Of a stretch of DNA of 64,000 nucleotides, positions 20,900 to 33,093 are shown one piece after another. The stretch is from Globodera rostochiensis (taxonomy: Eukaryota > Nematoda > Chromadorea > Rhabditida > Heteroderidae), in the NCBI GenBank assembly GCA_018350325.1, contig JAEVLN010000006.1:1077193-1141192 (forward strand), written 5' to 3'. Each line of letters opens with the position of its first letter. The stretch's first letter is position 1. The notes beneath the pieces are model-generated. The model had not been told where the DNA came from. It saw nothing but the letters and a program-made list of their open reading frames with translations, and made no database searches. A program made the translations under genes and the position numbers.

Positions 20900-21420
20900 T
20901 TAATCAAGCCAGTTGTCTATTCCTTTTGTTGTTAGACGAAATGAAAGGGCATGGAGATGGGTGATCCATGCTTGATCGTTTCGCTCATTGGGGTTTTGTT
21001 GGTCAAAACGTTCGACTAAATCTCTAATAGATCTGTCATTCTCCAAATATTTTTTGGAACGAGGAATTTCAGCTACGGGCCTGGTCGGATCAAGCTCATG
21101 AGGCCTCATTCTGTTCCGCTGATATTCTTCTTCGTCTTTGATACGCGATATAAAGCTAAATTTTTGAATTTTATTTTTACTGAAATTTAAAGCACGTTGC
21201 CAAAGGAGGTTTTGGTGCTGCAAATCGTTTATTGAAACTTGAATGAAACCCTTCTAGTCCATTATTTGTTCTTCCGATGTCTGCAATAACTGAATCATGC
21301 ATATTCCAAGAAGCTGGGACAAACAAAGCGGCTCTTCTGTTTCCATTACCATCAACGCGAAAAATGTAGGCCCTAGTATTGGAGCTTACTAATCACATAC
21401 CTTTAACTTACGCTTCGAAA
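20900..21420 (-). pseudogene. MULE-type transposase fragment
   Basis: Minus-strand translation around 21310-21225 reads GRTNNGLEGFHSSFNKRFAA, the NN-x-E-G-(F/W)H motif at the end of MULE/FLYWCH-associated transposases. The frame then shifts into 21223-20900 (DEEEYQRNRMRPHELDPTRP). Inside the fold-back at 20030. The catalytic core is not visible. Confidence 0.55.
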
Positions 21421-21544
21421 TAATTGTAAATCGGAATAGCCGCAGCTGGTGCATGATTGCGAAAAAAGTAATTACAACAAACAAAAAAAAGAAATTTGGT
21501 TAACTGTCAATCTATTATTAGAACCACAGATATAGTTAGATAAA

Positions 21545-21760
21545 TAAAATTCAAATTTTTTGTATAGACCGCTTGACATCACATTATTTCCCTGTTACTG
21601 TGCGCGGCCCGAAAAAGATCGAATTTTTCTTGTCCCAGGACGACTTTGAATATGCTGAGGATTTGCATGTTTTTTTCAATGAGATGGAAAAAGCTTCTGG
21701 CACTGTGGTTCCGGCATGCTGTTATGTGGGTATAAAATAACTTTTTAATGCATGTGAAAG
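21545..21760 (+). other. Open frame without start, unknown
   Basis: A plus frame from about 21550 to the TAA near 21739 reads FFLSQDDFEYAEDLHVFFNE and ACCYVG before ending. It has codon-like composition but no ATG and no family I recognise. It may be an exon of a gene captured by the fold-back element. Confidence 0.25.
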
Positions 21761-22511
21761 TTTTTCAACAAGACGAAGATGGGATTGTACGGATGGCAAT
21801 CAGAACTTCAAGCATGGAAATTGTCCGTAGCCGCGCCATAACAGTTAACCGCCAAAGCTATTTTAATTGCGATGCTACATGCCTACTCCCTTAGTCACTC
21901 AGATGTTGCATGATATGATTTGTCGATACAATCCCTGTTGGCCCTTGGGAAAGGCGATTTATCGGAATGAATTTTTTTTTTTTCTCCATCTGGGGGCGCA
22001 AATGTGGGGGGCGCAAATGTGGGGGGCGCAAATGTGGGGGGCGCAAATGTGGGGGGCGCAAATGTGGGAGCACGCGGATGAGCGGGATTTTTAGATGCTT
22101 TAAAGCTGATGTTCGACACGATAAGATAAATTCAATAAATAGGGAAAGGATTTTTCTGTGTTTAATGCTAAGTATATGTTCTGATGAATTACAGCCCAAA
22201 AATAGCCTTTTTGCGTTGGTTTGACCTTTTTTGGAGCATATAAATCCGATCCCTATCAATAACCGCGATAAATTTTTTAATATTTATGGCGAAACTATTG
22301 ACCACCAACCATCTTTTTCGATAACAATAATTTATCGAAATATTGTATCGTTTATTGATTAAAATGCTCAATTCTCTGGCTGGTCCTCCTACCCTTGACC
22401 ATCGGAATCAAATTCCGAACGTTGTTTAGACTTCATTTTGATCATATGGAAACAATTAACAAAACTATTTAAACCCAAAATAAAAACGAAAAAATCATAA
22501 CCAAAAATACA

Positions 22512-25140
22512 TTACGGCATATAAACGCGCCTTTTTTTGCTAATAATTTGACGGCACATTGGACATATGCTTATTTTTCTTGAACATTCTTCACAAACAC
22601 AGGCGTGCCAACACGGTTTAAAAGCGAAATCGATCTTAAACAATAAAATTGATTTAAAAAACTTTAAAAAAATGATTTTGTGAATTATAATTGAAAATAG
22701 TTTTCGCCACCTTTTTATCGAAACAGACAACGCAACCTTTTGATAACTGTTGCTTTTCAATCTGACAGATTAAAATCAATTAGGTAATTATATTAATTGT
22801 TATACCTATTAATTTTGTTTTCAAAGACAATATTTAATATTATCATCAATGCAAATTTTAAGCACATTTTCCTAACTCAATTCTTCAAAAAATACCACCA
22901 TTTTTTAATCATTTTTTAACTTTTTCTGAAAAATTCTTTTTCCCGGCGGCGTCGTCGCACCGCTAGTCCCCTCCAAAAATCCTAATAAAAATTGCGAAAA
23001 TTTTTCAATTACCCGAGTTTTTGAACCTTCAAATAAGTCTCGGTTTTGGGTCTCGAACCGAGAAAAGGCTCGGGTTTTTTGGGGTATCGGTAAATTTCAA
23101 GACTTGAGCATCACTTTGCCTACCATTTTGAGGATGAATTCACTTTCTTTGGTTTTCAATTGCTCAATCTTTTGCAGCCCTGGAAATGATTTTTTCAAAT
23201 TTTGCGAATTTCCTTAAAATATACCTCCGCGCTTTTCGATCAATTCAATCACTTTTTCTCTTTTTTGTGCATTGTTTAAAACCATCTTTATTCCATTAAG
23301 CACTTTAAGCGTAATTTCCTCATTGCTTCCCCCAAGCAAATTACAAAAAGGCCCAACAACTTCATTTTCCATATAAAATTATTATATTTTATTAGTTTTT
23401 TAGAAAAGTTAAATCCTAAAAAATGTGTTCTTTATGTTGGAGGATACACTTGCCATGATTTGTATATGTTCCACATCAATGCAGTGCCCCAAATCAGGAG
23501 TTTTCTCTGCAAAAAATAATTGGTTAATTTTTTATGCCGGCATCTCGATTGTTGAATTTCACAATTCTTGGCATTCTGTCATTCCCCTTGGCAACAGAAA
23601 TAATCCGTGCCAAACTTTCCTTCATTAAATGTAGAGAGTCTCTAACAATTATTCCATATTATAAGTCCATATACCGACCGAATATGCTTTCAATAGCCCA
23701 CGCTGCTTCTTCACACACTTCTTTATTTTGCGATTTAAGCAAATTTAATAAGGGCAGCAATGCGCCCGCTTCAATAACAGCCAATCCAAGATCGTCAGAA
23801 GCAACAGCAATGTCCCTCAGGGCTACAGCTGTATATTCGCACACTTTCATATTCGGCGATTGAAGCAGCTTAACTAAGAGCGGCACGGCACCAGCTTCAA
23901 CAACTTCACGTGCTTTTTCATTACCAATGACGCTTAGGGCCAATGCTGTATTTTCGCACACTTTCATATTCGGCGATTGAAGCAGCTTAACTAAGAGCGG
24001 CACGGCACCAGCTTCAACAACTTGGCGTACATTGTTATAAGCAATGCCCCTCAGGGCCAATACTGTATATTCGCACAACTCCATGTCCGGCGATTGAAGC
24101 AGATTAACTAAGAGCGGCACGGCACCAGCTTCAACAACTTCGCCTGCATGTCCAACGGACGCAAAGCAAGTAATATTTGCAAGGGCTCTGACAGTTTGTT
24201 TGCGCACCTCCAAATTCGGTGATTGGAGCAGCTTAAGTAAGGGCGGCACGGCACCGGCATCAGCGACATGCATTGCATCATCAAAGTAATCATCGTAGCT
24301 CATGGTCTCGTCGCGTACTAAGCCATCAGCAATATTTGCAAGTGCTCCGGCAGCCTCGACAAGAAGTTTTTCACTAAAAAGGGCTCACCAATTATGATGT
24401 AAATTTTTGAGCTATCAGAACTAAAGAAGTTGGCAATATTTCGTAAAAAGCGTGAATATGCTCATCCCCGACCCGCAACCACAACCGTACCCTTCTGATT
24501 TTAAACGACGCCACGATTTGAATGGTTTTAAACAGGCGTGTGCACGGATATCCGCGGATATATCCGGATACGGACGGATAACGGATATGAGATTTTGAGG
24601 ACGGACAGATATGAAAATTCGTATCCGTGCACACCCCTGGTTTTAAATTTGCCTACTCTGTCGACTTCAAGCAGTTCACAAGGACTTGCAAAAAGTCAAA
24701 GCAGTTTTCATTTGGTTCTGCGCCTTTTGAGAATAAGCCACGAATCTGAGACACCGCTGCAAGTCGCGCATTTGGGTCCAAACTTTGCGCTTGCTTTACA
24801 AGCTTTAGAAATCAAATTAATTATCAAAAAATAGTTTAATCAAATAAACTACCTGAATAGTTGTTTCGTCTGCGTTACTATCCGGCTCGCTATTCATTAA
24901 ACTGAGTTTTAAAGTTTCAAATAGGTATGAGGAATAAAAGTTTGTTAAAATTTCTCAAGAATAAATAGAGAATTCTCTTGTACGTATATTCCCCCAAAAG
25001 TCGTTGTTTATACACCAAACAAGATCCTCCAGCATTAAAATTACTTACTCATCAGAAGTTCTTTCGTATGGAGTTGAAGGAGCTGCTAACACCATTATAG
25101 GCAGAATTACGGCACTGACTAATAACAGCAGCATATTCAT
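22512..25140 (-). CDS. Secreted ARM-repeat protein with C-terminal RING finger (gene C)
   Basis: Nine exons, same pattern as gene B: 25140-25049, 24901-24853, 24802-24657, 24373-23679, 23506-23454, 23369-23225, 23179-23124, 22761-22711, 22634-22512, together 469 residues in frame. Exon 1 gives the signal peptide MLLLLVSAVILPIMVLA, probably cut before APSTPYERTSDE. About seven ARM repeats follow (LLQSPNMKVCENTALALSVI type). The RING has CVVC, PCWHACVCEEC and CPMC, C3HC4 of the MDM2/IAP kind, and ends MCRQIISKKRRVYMP. The intron after 23454 is GC-AG. The acceptor before 23369 lacks AG. The role is inferred: ARM surface for substrate binding, RING for E2 recruitment. Intact reading frame suggests a living gene. 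Confidence 0.75.
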
Positions 25141-25233
25141 TTTATTGGGGGGTTTTTTGAAATATTAAAAATGTTCAGAATAAAAATTAATGCACAAAAT
25201 GATTGAATTATATTTCTAATATAATGTAAGCAT

Positions 25234-25241
25234 TGACGTCA
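25234..25241 (-). promoter_or_regulatory. TGACGTCA palindrome upstream of gene C
   Basis: CRE/ATF-type site 94 bp before the ATG at 25140, in the block shared with the other family members. Confidence 0.45.
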
Positions 25242-25331
25242 ATAGGAAATCAATTACTTACAAGAATAATTGATTATTAATGAGAATATTGTTCACAACG
25301 ATTATTCATGGGGAAAAACTAGAGTAGGTCG

Positions 25332-25926
25332 GGACCGGGTTGGGGAAAACCGGGACCGGGACTTTTCGGGACCAGAAAAACCGGGGCTCGGGACCAACCG
25401 GGACTTTTCAAGAGAGAATTTTTTTTGTGTTCAATGGTAAAACAAAAATTTGTTGTTCAAAAATATCTTTCTCTTTTTCTTTAACTTCAATTTTATCATA
25501 TCATTTTTTTGAGCTTTTGCTTTACTTTTGGGAGGGTGGGGGTCGGCGGTGCCGATAGGCGCCGCCGAGAAAAATTTTTGAAATTTGACTATTTGTTAAA
25601 GAAATTAAAAATCTTATTAATGAGGGGATGCCTATTTGAGTAGGGGGGAAAACCAATAAATAAGTGCTTGCACTCAAGCGGATTCGAACCCAACATATAA
25701 CAAAGAGTCACCAAAAAGAGAAACCACTAGGCCATCGACCTTGGGAAAGATAAGTAAAAATGGTTGAAATTTTCGCTCGAGATGCCATCATTAGGGGTGT
25801 ACATTTAGTCCCGGTTGGTCCCGGTCCCGGCGGGACCAAAAAACCGTGACCGGGACTTTTAGTTTTTAAAAAGTCTCGTCCCGACCGGGACCTGAAAAAA
25901 CCGGGAAATCCCGTCCCCCCGGTCCC
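25332..25926. mobile_element. hAT-type MITE (GGGACC family) upstream of gene C
   Basis: Left end GTCGGGACCGGG, right end GGTCCCGCTCAACCCTA, the same family as 43299-44214. The interior has the GC palindrome near 25545 and a minus-strand tRNA-like stretch (25662-25742, CGGATTCGAACCC as B box). The flanking target duplication is unclear. Confidence 0.6.
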
Positions 25927-26033
25927 GCTCAACCCTACAAAAAATTAATTAATATTTGAACGAATTGCTTGTAAAATAAATGGTTGGGCATTCTGTCATA
26001 TCATAAAAAGAAGAAGCTTCAACAGAAATTGAA

Positions 26034-26411
26034 TTGTTTAAACAGTCCGGGGGGCCGGAGAATTGCGCACCAGCAACAAAAAAAGAGAATAGAATTGTGA
26101 CAATTCATCATCAAATTTTCTGCATCAATTTAGTTGGACTGGTTGATTTTTTCATCCTTTTAGCAAAAAAATATTTACCATTTTTTTTAAATAATTCGAA
26201 ATGCCTTTTGGGGGCAAGAACTAATAACGGGCACGAGTCGTGGCATAATTTTTTAAGCAATGGTCACCCAAAATTGTCGTTTTTTGTCAATGTAATGGAG
26301 AAAGAGGATGCGCATTGGGAATTGGCCATGGAAGATTTTATTGCATCGCCTAAAATGCACTCCTTAAAAATCAAAAAAATTTTCAACCCAAAATGCACCC
26401 CTAAAAAATGA
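26034..26411 (+). pseudogene. MULE-type transposase C-terminal fragment
   Basis: The frame contains ARTNNGHESWHNFLSNGHPK followed by FFVNVMEKEDAHWELAMEDF, matching the end of MULE/FLYWCH-linked transposases (TNN-x-x-E-x-WH, then an aromatic helix with KEE). The central DDE region is absent. Not the same copy as the one at 20900. Confidence 0.55.
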
Positions 26412-26959
26412 CTTTGGCACTCGTTGGGTTTTTGCTCAATATTTTAAGTCAATATTTCGCGTTTTTAGTCAATATAAATCTTCAATATGAGAGTTAAAAA
26501 TCTAGGAATAAGAATTATTGAAATAAAATCATTTACATTATGAGAAATTTTTAATTAAATTTCCCTTTCATTTTTCCTCTCTTCCATTTCGTTGGATCGC
26601 TCAATAATTATGCCTTCATTCGATGTATTTGTCGGCCCCACTGATATAGTTGCTGCTATCAAATGACCATTGTTTTTCACCTGAATTTGAAAATAAAATA
26701 AATATTAAAGGTAAAGTGAATTTAAGTGAATTAACAAAAATGTTTTAAATTATTATGACGAAAGGGACAACTTAAGAGAAGGCTTTATTAATGAATTTAC
26801 AATTTTGATTCAGAAATTGATTTTCGTAAGTTCAACATTAATTTATTGAAACTAAAATTTTTTTATATTGTTTAGTTCTGTTGTTCTGCGATTTTACACA
26901 TTATTAGGGCTGAGGATTCTCAGGTCTTTACAAATTCTTTTTTGCGAACAGATTACCAT

Positions 26960-27097
26960 TAGGGTAGCGCAAAAGCGGCTTTAAACCGGGGGTCCTGGTT
27001 TTCGGTTAGGCCGGTTTTGCGACCCCCCGGTTTTCGGTTTCGGTTTTGGGCCAAAAAAACCGGTTTTCGGTACGTTAGCCAACCGTGCACTACCCTA
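26960..27097. mobile_element. Small hAT MITE with AAACCGG arms
   Basis: Ends TAGGGTAGCGCAAAAGC and the near reverse complement GCCAACCGTGCACTACCCTA. Flanks ATTACCAT and GTTACCAT match at 7 of 8. The interior CCGGTTTTCGGTTAGGCC resembles the arms of the transposon at 14634. Confidence 0.65.
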
Positions 27098-27171
27098 GTT
27101 ACCATCAGAGAAGCCTAAAAATAGCAAATTTTTAAATTAGAGCGACCTTTTATTCCATATAAGTTAACCAG

Positions 27172-29782
27172 TGCCCGGTGGGCACTGTGAATTAAGAAAT
27201 CCTTTTTTAGTACTGAAATCGCCAAGGCGATTTTAACACTGAGCCTAGACGCGCTTCGCGCGGTATTTTTCCCTTTGGCTTTTGACATTTTCCCCTTTTA
27301 AACTTTCCCTTTTGGCATTTTCCCCTTTTCACATTACCTTTTTAGTCTTTTTAAATCCTATTAAATGGGGAAAAAATCAAAGAAAGAACAATACAGAGAT
27401 TTAGGAGAAATTGGGGGAGGAAAGGACAGAGATTTAAGGTAATAGCGAGAGATTTCAGTAGAGATCCACTCCGATATTTATGTCATCTCCATCACTTTCT
27501 TTCCTCCCCTCCTTTCCTCCTTCCTTTGCTCCTTCCTTTCCTCCACCTCACCTCCCTCCCTCTCTTCATCTTCCTCCTTCTTTCCTCTCTTCCTTTCCTC
27601 TACCTCATCTCCTTTCCTCTCTTGCTTTCCTCCACCTGAACTCCTGTTCTCTCTTAATTTTCTATCTTCTCTTCGTTCATCTTTTCCTTTCCTCTCTTCC
27701 TTTCCTCCACCTCATCTCCTTTCCTCTCTTCCTTTCTTCCATCTCATCTCCTTTCCTCTCTTCCGTTCCTCCACCTTTCCTTCCTTCCTCCCTCCTTTCC
27801 TCTCTTCCTTTCCTCCACCTTTCCCCCTCCTTTCCTCTCTTCCCTTCCTCCACCTTCCCTTCCTTCCTCCCCTCCTTTTCTCTCTTAATTTTCTATCTTC
27901 TCTTCCGTTCATCTTTTCCTTTCCTCCGCGTTCCCTGCCTTTCTTTCCTCCTTTCCTCTCTTCCTTTCCTCCACCTCATCTCCTTTCCTCTCTTCCTTTC
28001 CTCCACCTTCCCTTCCTTCCTCCCCTCCTTTCCTCTCTTCATTTCCTCCCCCTCACCTTTTTCCTCTCTTCCTTCCCTCCCTTCCTCACCTCCCTTCTTC
28101 TCTTCCTTCCCTCCCTTCCTCACCTCCCTTCTTCTCCATCCTTTCTTACTTCCGTTCATCTCTTCAATCCTTCTGTTCCTTTCTTCCATTTCCCTCTTTC
28201 TTCCGTTCATCTCTTTCTTTCCCTCCGCTCAGCATTTTTCCTGGCTTCCCTTCCTTCCTCACCTTTTTTCCCTCTCTTCCTTCCCTCCCTTCTCACCTCC
28301 CTTCTTCTCTTCCTTTCTTCCTTCCGTTCATCTCTTTCTTCCGTTCATCTCTTCCTTTCACCTCGCTCACCTTTTTTCCTGGCTTCCCTTCTTTCCTCAC
28401 CTTTTTTTCCTCGGCCTTCCTTCCCTTCCTCACCTCCCTTCTTCTCTTCCTTTCTTCCTTCCGTTCATTTCGTTCCTTCCTTCACGTTTATCTCTTCCTT
28501 TCCTCCTCTCACCTTTTTTCCTCGCTTCCTTTCCTTCCTTCCTCACCTCCCATCTTTTCTTCCTTTCTTCGTTCCTTTCTTCAATTCCTCTTTCCCTTCC
28601 GTTCATCTCTTCCTTTCCTCCGCTCACCTTTTTTCTTCTCTTCCTTCCCTCTCTTCCTCACCTCCCTACTTTTCTTCCTTTCTTCCTTTGCGTTCCTTCC
28701 ATTCCTCTCTTCTCTTCCGTTTAGCTCTTCCTTTCATCGGCTCACCTTTTTTCCTCTCTCCTTCCCTTCCTTCCTTCCCTCCCTTCTTCCCTTCCTTTCT
28801 TCCTTCTCTTCATCTCCTTCCTTTCCCCCCGCTCACCTTTTTTCCTGGCTTTCCTTCCTTTCTTCCGTTCACCTTTTTCCCTCTCTTCCTTCCCTCCCTT
28901 CCTCACCTCCCTTCTTCTCTTCCTTTCTTCCTTCCGTTCATTTCGTTCATTCCTTCCGTTCCTTCTTTCAGTTCCTTTCTTCCATTCCTCTCTTCTCCTC
29001 CGCTTTCTTCCCCTCACCTTTTTTGCTCTCTTCTTTACTTCCTTTCATTTCTTCCCTTCAGTTCTCCTCTTGCGTTCTTCCTCTCTTCCTTCCCCCTCCT
29101 CCCTCCCCTCCTTTCCTCTCCTTTTACCTTCCCTCCATTTTATTCTTTCTTCCCCCCCCCCCCTTACCTCCACGATTCTCTTTATTTCTTTTAATGTTTT
29201 TCTTAAAATTTTATTTTAAAAAAAAATTTTATTTTTAAATAAAAAACTTGTCTTTAAAAACATTTTGATTTCAAATATAATTAAAAGAAAAAATAATTTT
29301 GGCACTCGGGAATTGATCCCACACAATCACCAATGAAAGCACAGTGCTTAACCACTACACCAACAATGTCAACACAAAATCCACTTATTTTTCCCTCACC
29401 AACCCCAACCCGTTTTCCTTTTTCGAAGATTTTTCGATTTTGTTGCACGCATATCTGTCTTCAGACTTGTCTGATCAGAACACACGATAGCTCACTGGAT
29501 AGCCCAGGGTGCCTAGTTTTGCCCTCTAAAACATTCCATCAACGGTTTGGGTACTCCCCGCAAAGCTGGGAACCAAAAAGTGAGGGGTGGTCAAAAAATT
29601 TGTGCATTTTTCGACCATTTTTCGGGCTTTTCTCGAAAATGCCTGAACCTAACTTTGATTCTATATTTTTCCCATATCGGGCACCCCAAAAAATGGGGGG
29701 TGTTGTAAAAACAGTTTTTTGATCCGACGCCTGGTTCGAAAGTTTTTTCTTTTTAAGTGAACTCAGGGGGTAGAAATTTCTT
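27172..29782. repeat. Composite repeat unit 1 with 1.7-kb polypyrimidine tract
   Basis: Starts AACCAGTGCCCGGTGGGCAC (palindrome) and ends TTTCTTATATAGGG. About 27480-29160 is almost pure C/T (CTTTCCTCC variants) with only scattered A and G. It is followed by a minus-strand tRNA-like stretch (29306-29372) and about 400 bp of shared 3' sequence. The long open frames on both strands here are composition artefacts. The region 27220-27450 is present only in this copy. Confidence 0.8.
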
Positions 29783-29788
29783 ATATAG

Positions 29789-31658
29789 GGAACCAGTGCC
29801 CGGTGGGCACTGTGAATTAAGAAATCCTTTTTTAGTACTGAAGATTTCAGTAGAGATCCACTCCGATATTTATGTCATCTCCATCACTTTCTTTCCTCCC
29901 CTCCTTTCCTCCTTCCTTTGCTCCTTCCTTTCCTCCACCTCACCTCCCTCCCTCTCTTCATCTTCCTCCTTCTTTCCTCTCTTCCTTTCCTCTACCTCAT
30001 CTCCTTTCCTCTCTTGCTTTCCTCCACCTGAACTCCTGTTCTCTCTTAATTTTCTATCTTCTCTTCGTTCATCTTTTCCTTTCCTCTCTTCCTTTCCTCC
30101 ACCTCATCTCCTTTCCTCTCTTCCTTTCTTCCATCTCATCTCCTTTCCTCTCTTCCGTTCCTCCACCTTTCCTTCCTTCCTCCCTCCTTTCCTCTCTTCC
30201 TTTCCTCCACCTTTCCCCCTCCTTTCCTCTCTTCCCTTCCTCCACCTTCCCTTCCTTCCTCCCCTCCTTTTCTCTCTTAATTTTCTATCTTCTCTTCCGT
30301 TCATCTTTTCCTTTCCTCCGCGTTCCCTGCCTTTCTTTCCTCCTTTCCTCTCTTCCTTTCCTCCACCTCATCTCCTTTCCTCTCTTCCTTTCCTCCACCT
30401 TCCCTTCCTTCCTCCCCTCCTTTCCTCTCTTCATTTCCTCCCCCTCACCTTTTTCCTCTCTTCCTTCCCTCCCTTCCTCACCTCCCTTCTTCTCTTCCTT
30501 CCCTCCCTTCCTCACCTCCCTTCTTCTCCATCCTTTCTTACTTCCGTTCATCTCTTCAATCCTTCTGTTCCTTTCTTCCATTTCCCTCTTTCTTCCGTTC
30601 ATCTCTCTCACCTTTTTTCCTCTCTCCTTCCCTTCCTTCCTTCCCTCCCTTCTTCCCTTCCTTTCTTCCTTCTCTTCATCTCCTTCCTTTCCCCCCGCTC
30701 ACCTTTTTTCCTGGCTTTCCTTCCTTTCTTCCGTTCACCTTTTTCCCTCTCTTCCTTCCCTCCCTTCCTCACCTCCCTTCTTCTCTTCCTTTCTTCCTTC
30801 CGTTCATTTCGTTCATTCCTTCCGTTCCTTCTTTCAGTTCCTTTCTTCCATTCCTCTCTTCTCCTCCGCTTTCTTCCCCTCACCTTTTTTGCTCTCTTCT
30901 TTACTTCCTTTCATTTCTTCCCTTCAGTTCTCCTCTTGCGTTCTTCCTCTCTTCCTTCCCCCTCCTCCCTCCCCTCCTTTCCTCTCCTTTTACCTTCCCT
31001 CCATTTTATTCTTTCTTCCCCCCCCCCCCCTTACCTCCACGATTCTCTTTATTTCTTTTAATGTTTTTCTTAAAATTTTATTTTAAAAAAAAATTTTATT
31101 TTTAAATAAAAAACTTGTCTTTAAAAACATTTTGATTTCAAATATAATTAAAAGAAAAAATAATTTTGGCACTCGGGAATTGATCCCACACAATCACCAA
31201 TGAAAGCACAGTGCTTAACCACTACACCAACAATGTCAACACAAAATCCACTTATTTTTCCCTCACCAACCCCAACCCGTTTTCCTTTTTCGAAGATTTT
31301 TCGATTTTGTTGCACGCATATCTGTCTTCAGACTTGTCTGATCAGAACACACGATAGCTCACTGGATAGCCCAGGGTGCCTAGTTTTGCCCTCTAAAACA
31401 TTCCATCAACGGTTTGGGTACTCCCCGCAAAGCTGGGAACCAAAAAGTGAGGGGTGGTCAAAAAATTTGTGCATTTTTCGACCATTTTTCGGGCTTTTCT
31501 CGAAAATGCCTGAACCTAACTTTGATTCTATATTTTTCCCATATCGGGCACCCCAAAAAATGGGGGGTGTTGTAAAAACAGTTTTTTGATCCGACGCCTG
31601 GTTCGAAAGTTTTTTCTTTTTAAGTGAACTCAGGGGGTAGAAATTTCTTATATAGGGA
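29789..31658. repeat. Composite repeat unit 2, tandem duplicate
   Basis: Same start palindrome and same end as unit 1, with near-identical sequence. It lacks about 235 bp before the tract and about 520 bp within the tract. The second tRNA-like stretch is at 31169-31235. The order unit 1 - unit 2 - related unit at 31659, each beginning AACCAG after TATAGGG, shows head-to-tail duplication. Confidence 0.8.
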
Positions 31659-32325
31659 ACCAGCCCCCGAAGGGGGCTGCGTTAAACGGCAAAGCCGTTT
31701 TGAACACCGGTGCCAGCAGTTTCTTTGGGGAAAGTGAACCTTCGGGGTTTGAGTGAGAATTGAACAAAATGTTTGGCGCTCCGCGCCCTCCCCCGGCGCT
31801 CCGCGCCTCCCCTCACCTCTCCCGGCGCTCCGCGCCCCCCCCCCCCGCTCCAGGCGCTCCGCCCCCCCCCCCCCACCGCTCCCGGCGCTCCGCTCCCCCA
31901 CCCCCGCTCCAGGCGCTCCGCGCCCCCCCCCCGCTCCCGGCGCTCCGCGCCTCCCCCCCGGCGCTCCGCGCCCCCACCTCCGCTCCAGGCAATCCGCGCC
32001 CGCTCCCGGCGCTCCCCCCCACCGCTCCCGGCGCTCCGCGCCTCCCCTCCCCCTTGCAGTCTTCCTTCCCCCGGGAGAAGTTCTCCCAACGATGATTCGA
32101 CTGGGCAAAATGCCGCTTATATTCCCCGGGTGGTAACACTGGCAACAGATGTTGCCAAGTGTGGCCATATGTTTCCGGGGTGTTGCCAGGCTGTTGCCAT
32201 GAATAACAGGAAAAAAATATACACCCTCGGAGTTTTGAACCCCCAGCTGACCCCCAGCTGCCCCCACCACTCACCACTACACCACCACCGCCGACAAAGG
32301 GAAAAAGTGAAAAATTGAACATTTA
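31659..32325. repeat. Related unit with CGGCGCTCCGCGCC array
   Basis: Begins AACCAGCCCCCGAAGGGGGC, again a palindrome after AACCAG. 31780-32065 has about a dozen copies of CTCCCGGCGCTCCGCGCC separated by C runs. A minus-strand tRNA-like B box (TTTTGAACCCCC) and A box (CACTACACCACCAC) lie at 32225-32295. No gene. Confidence 0.7.
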
Positions 32326-33093
32326 GCGCGCAGCAGCGAGAAAACTTCCCGCGCGACCCTCAACTTTCTTTACATCATTTGAAAGCTCTTGAAAAGCTCT
32401 ACATTTTATCTGCTGAAACCATTCCCCTATTGGCAAAAGCCACCAATTTGTGGTCAATTCAATGTTTTTGAACCCCTTTTTGTGCAAAATTTTTAGTTAC
32501 ATGTCACGGTGTAACTCACTTCAAACTCATCATAGCGATATGTACTATAGCTAATTAGAAAGCCCTGAGTGTGTAGCAGTGCCCTTTCTCCAACACCAAC
32601 ACCGAATACCCTACTCCCCGCGCGAGTACAGCTCGAAAAGTGAGTGGTGGTCAAAAAAAAGTGCCAAAAAAAGGTGGTTTTTTGGCACTTTTGCACCTTT
32701 GGCATTGTGTTGGCACAAATCTGACTATGCCATTCGATGCCAAATCCTTAACCATCTAGGGTCTTGTGAGGTTGTTTTTTCGCTCCTGGCACTCCCCAAA
32801 AAGTTATTACAAAAATTGCACGAAAACGCCCAGATTTCCCTTATATAGGGAAATCAATATTTTGGCATTGTTGAGAATAAATCGATTTCGTCATGCGTTT
32901 TTATTCAATATTTCGGGGATTTTTATGGAATTCTTAAGAAAAATACAATTTAAAAAAAAATACAGAAAATTTTACACTGAAGAAATTTTTATTTTGATAT
33001 TTCTTATAATTTCCAAAACATTTGAAAAAAATAATTTACACATTTCTACAGTATCCTGTAATCAAAAACATTTGAAAACCAATTAAATTTACA
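32326..33093. other. Repeat 3' sequence and spacer
   Basis: Up to about 32850 it continues the unit of 31659 and ends TTATATAGGGAAATC, like the ends of units 1 and 2. 32860-33090 is AT-rich spacer before the stop of the SLC10-like gene. Confidence 0.45.

Larger units (their letters stand above)
20030..22235. mobile_element. Large fold-back element with CACATTTGCGCCCC-array arms
   Basis: Nested inverted repeats pair 20030-20110 with 22140-22235 (AAAAGGCTATTTTTGGGC), the arrays at 20140-20771 with 21995-22069, and 20772-20870 with 21895-21985 (CGATAAATCGCCTTTCCCAA). The left array has about 45 units, the right only five, so the array expanded on one side. The interior carries MULE transposase remains. 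The outer arm segment also occurs at 10040-10085 beside gene B. Confidence 0.7.

Noticed and set aside
27480..31086. Frames of more than 400 residues rich in Ser, Phe, Leu, Pro, and lysine/arginine/glutamate-rich frames on the minus strand
   Set aside because: Pure consequence of C/T-rich sequence without stop codons.
31753..32322. Proline/arginine- and glycine-rich frames on both strands
   Set aside because: Composition artefact of the CGGCGCTCCGCGCC array.
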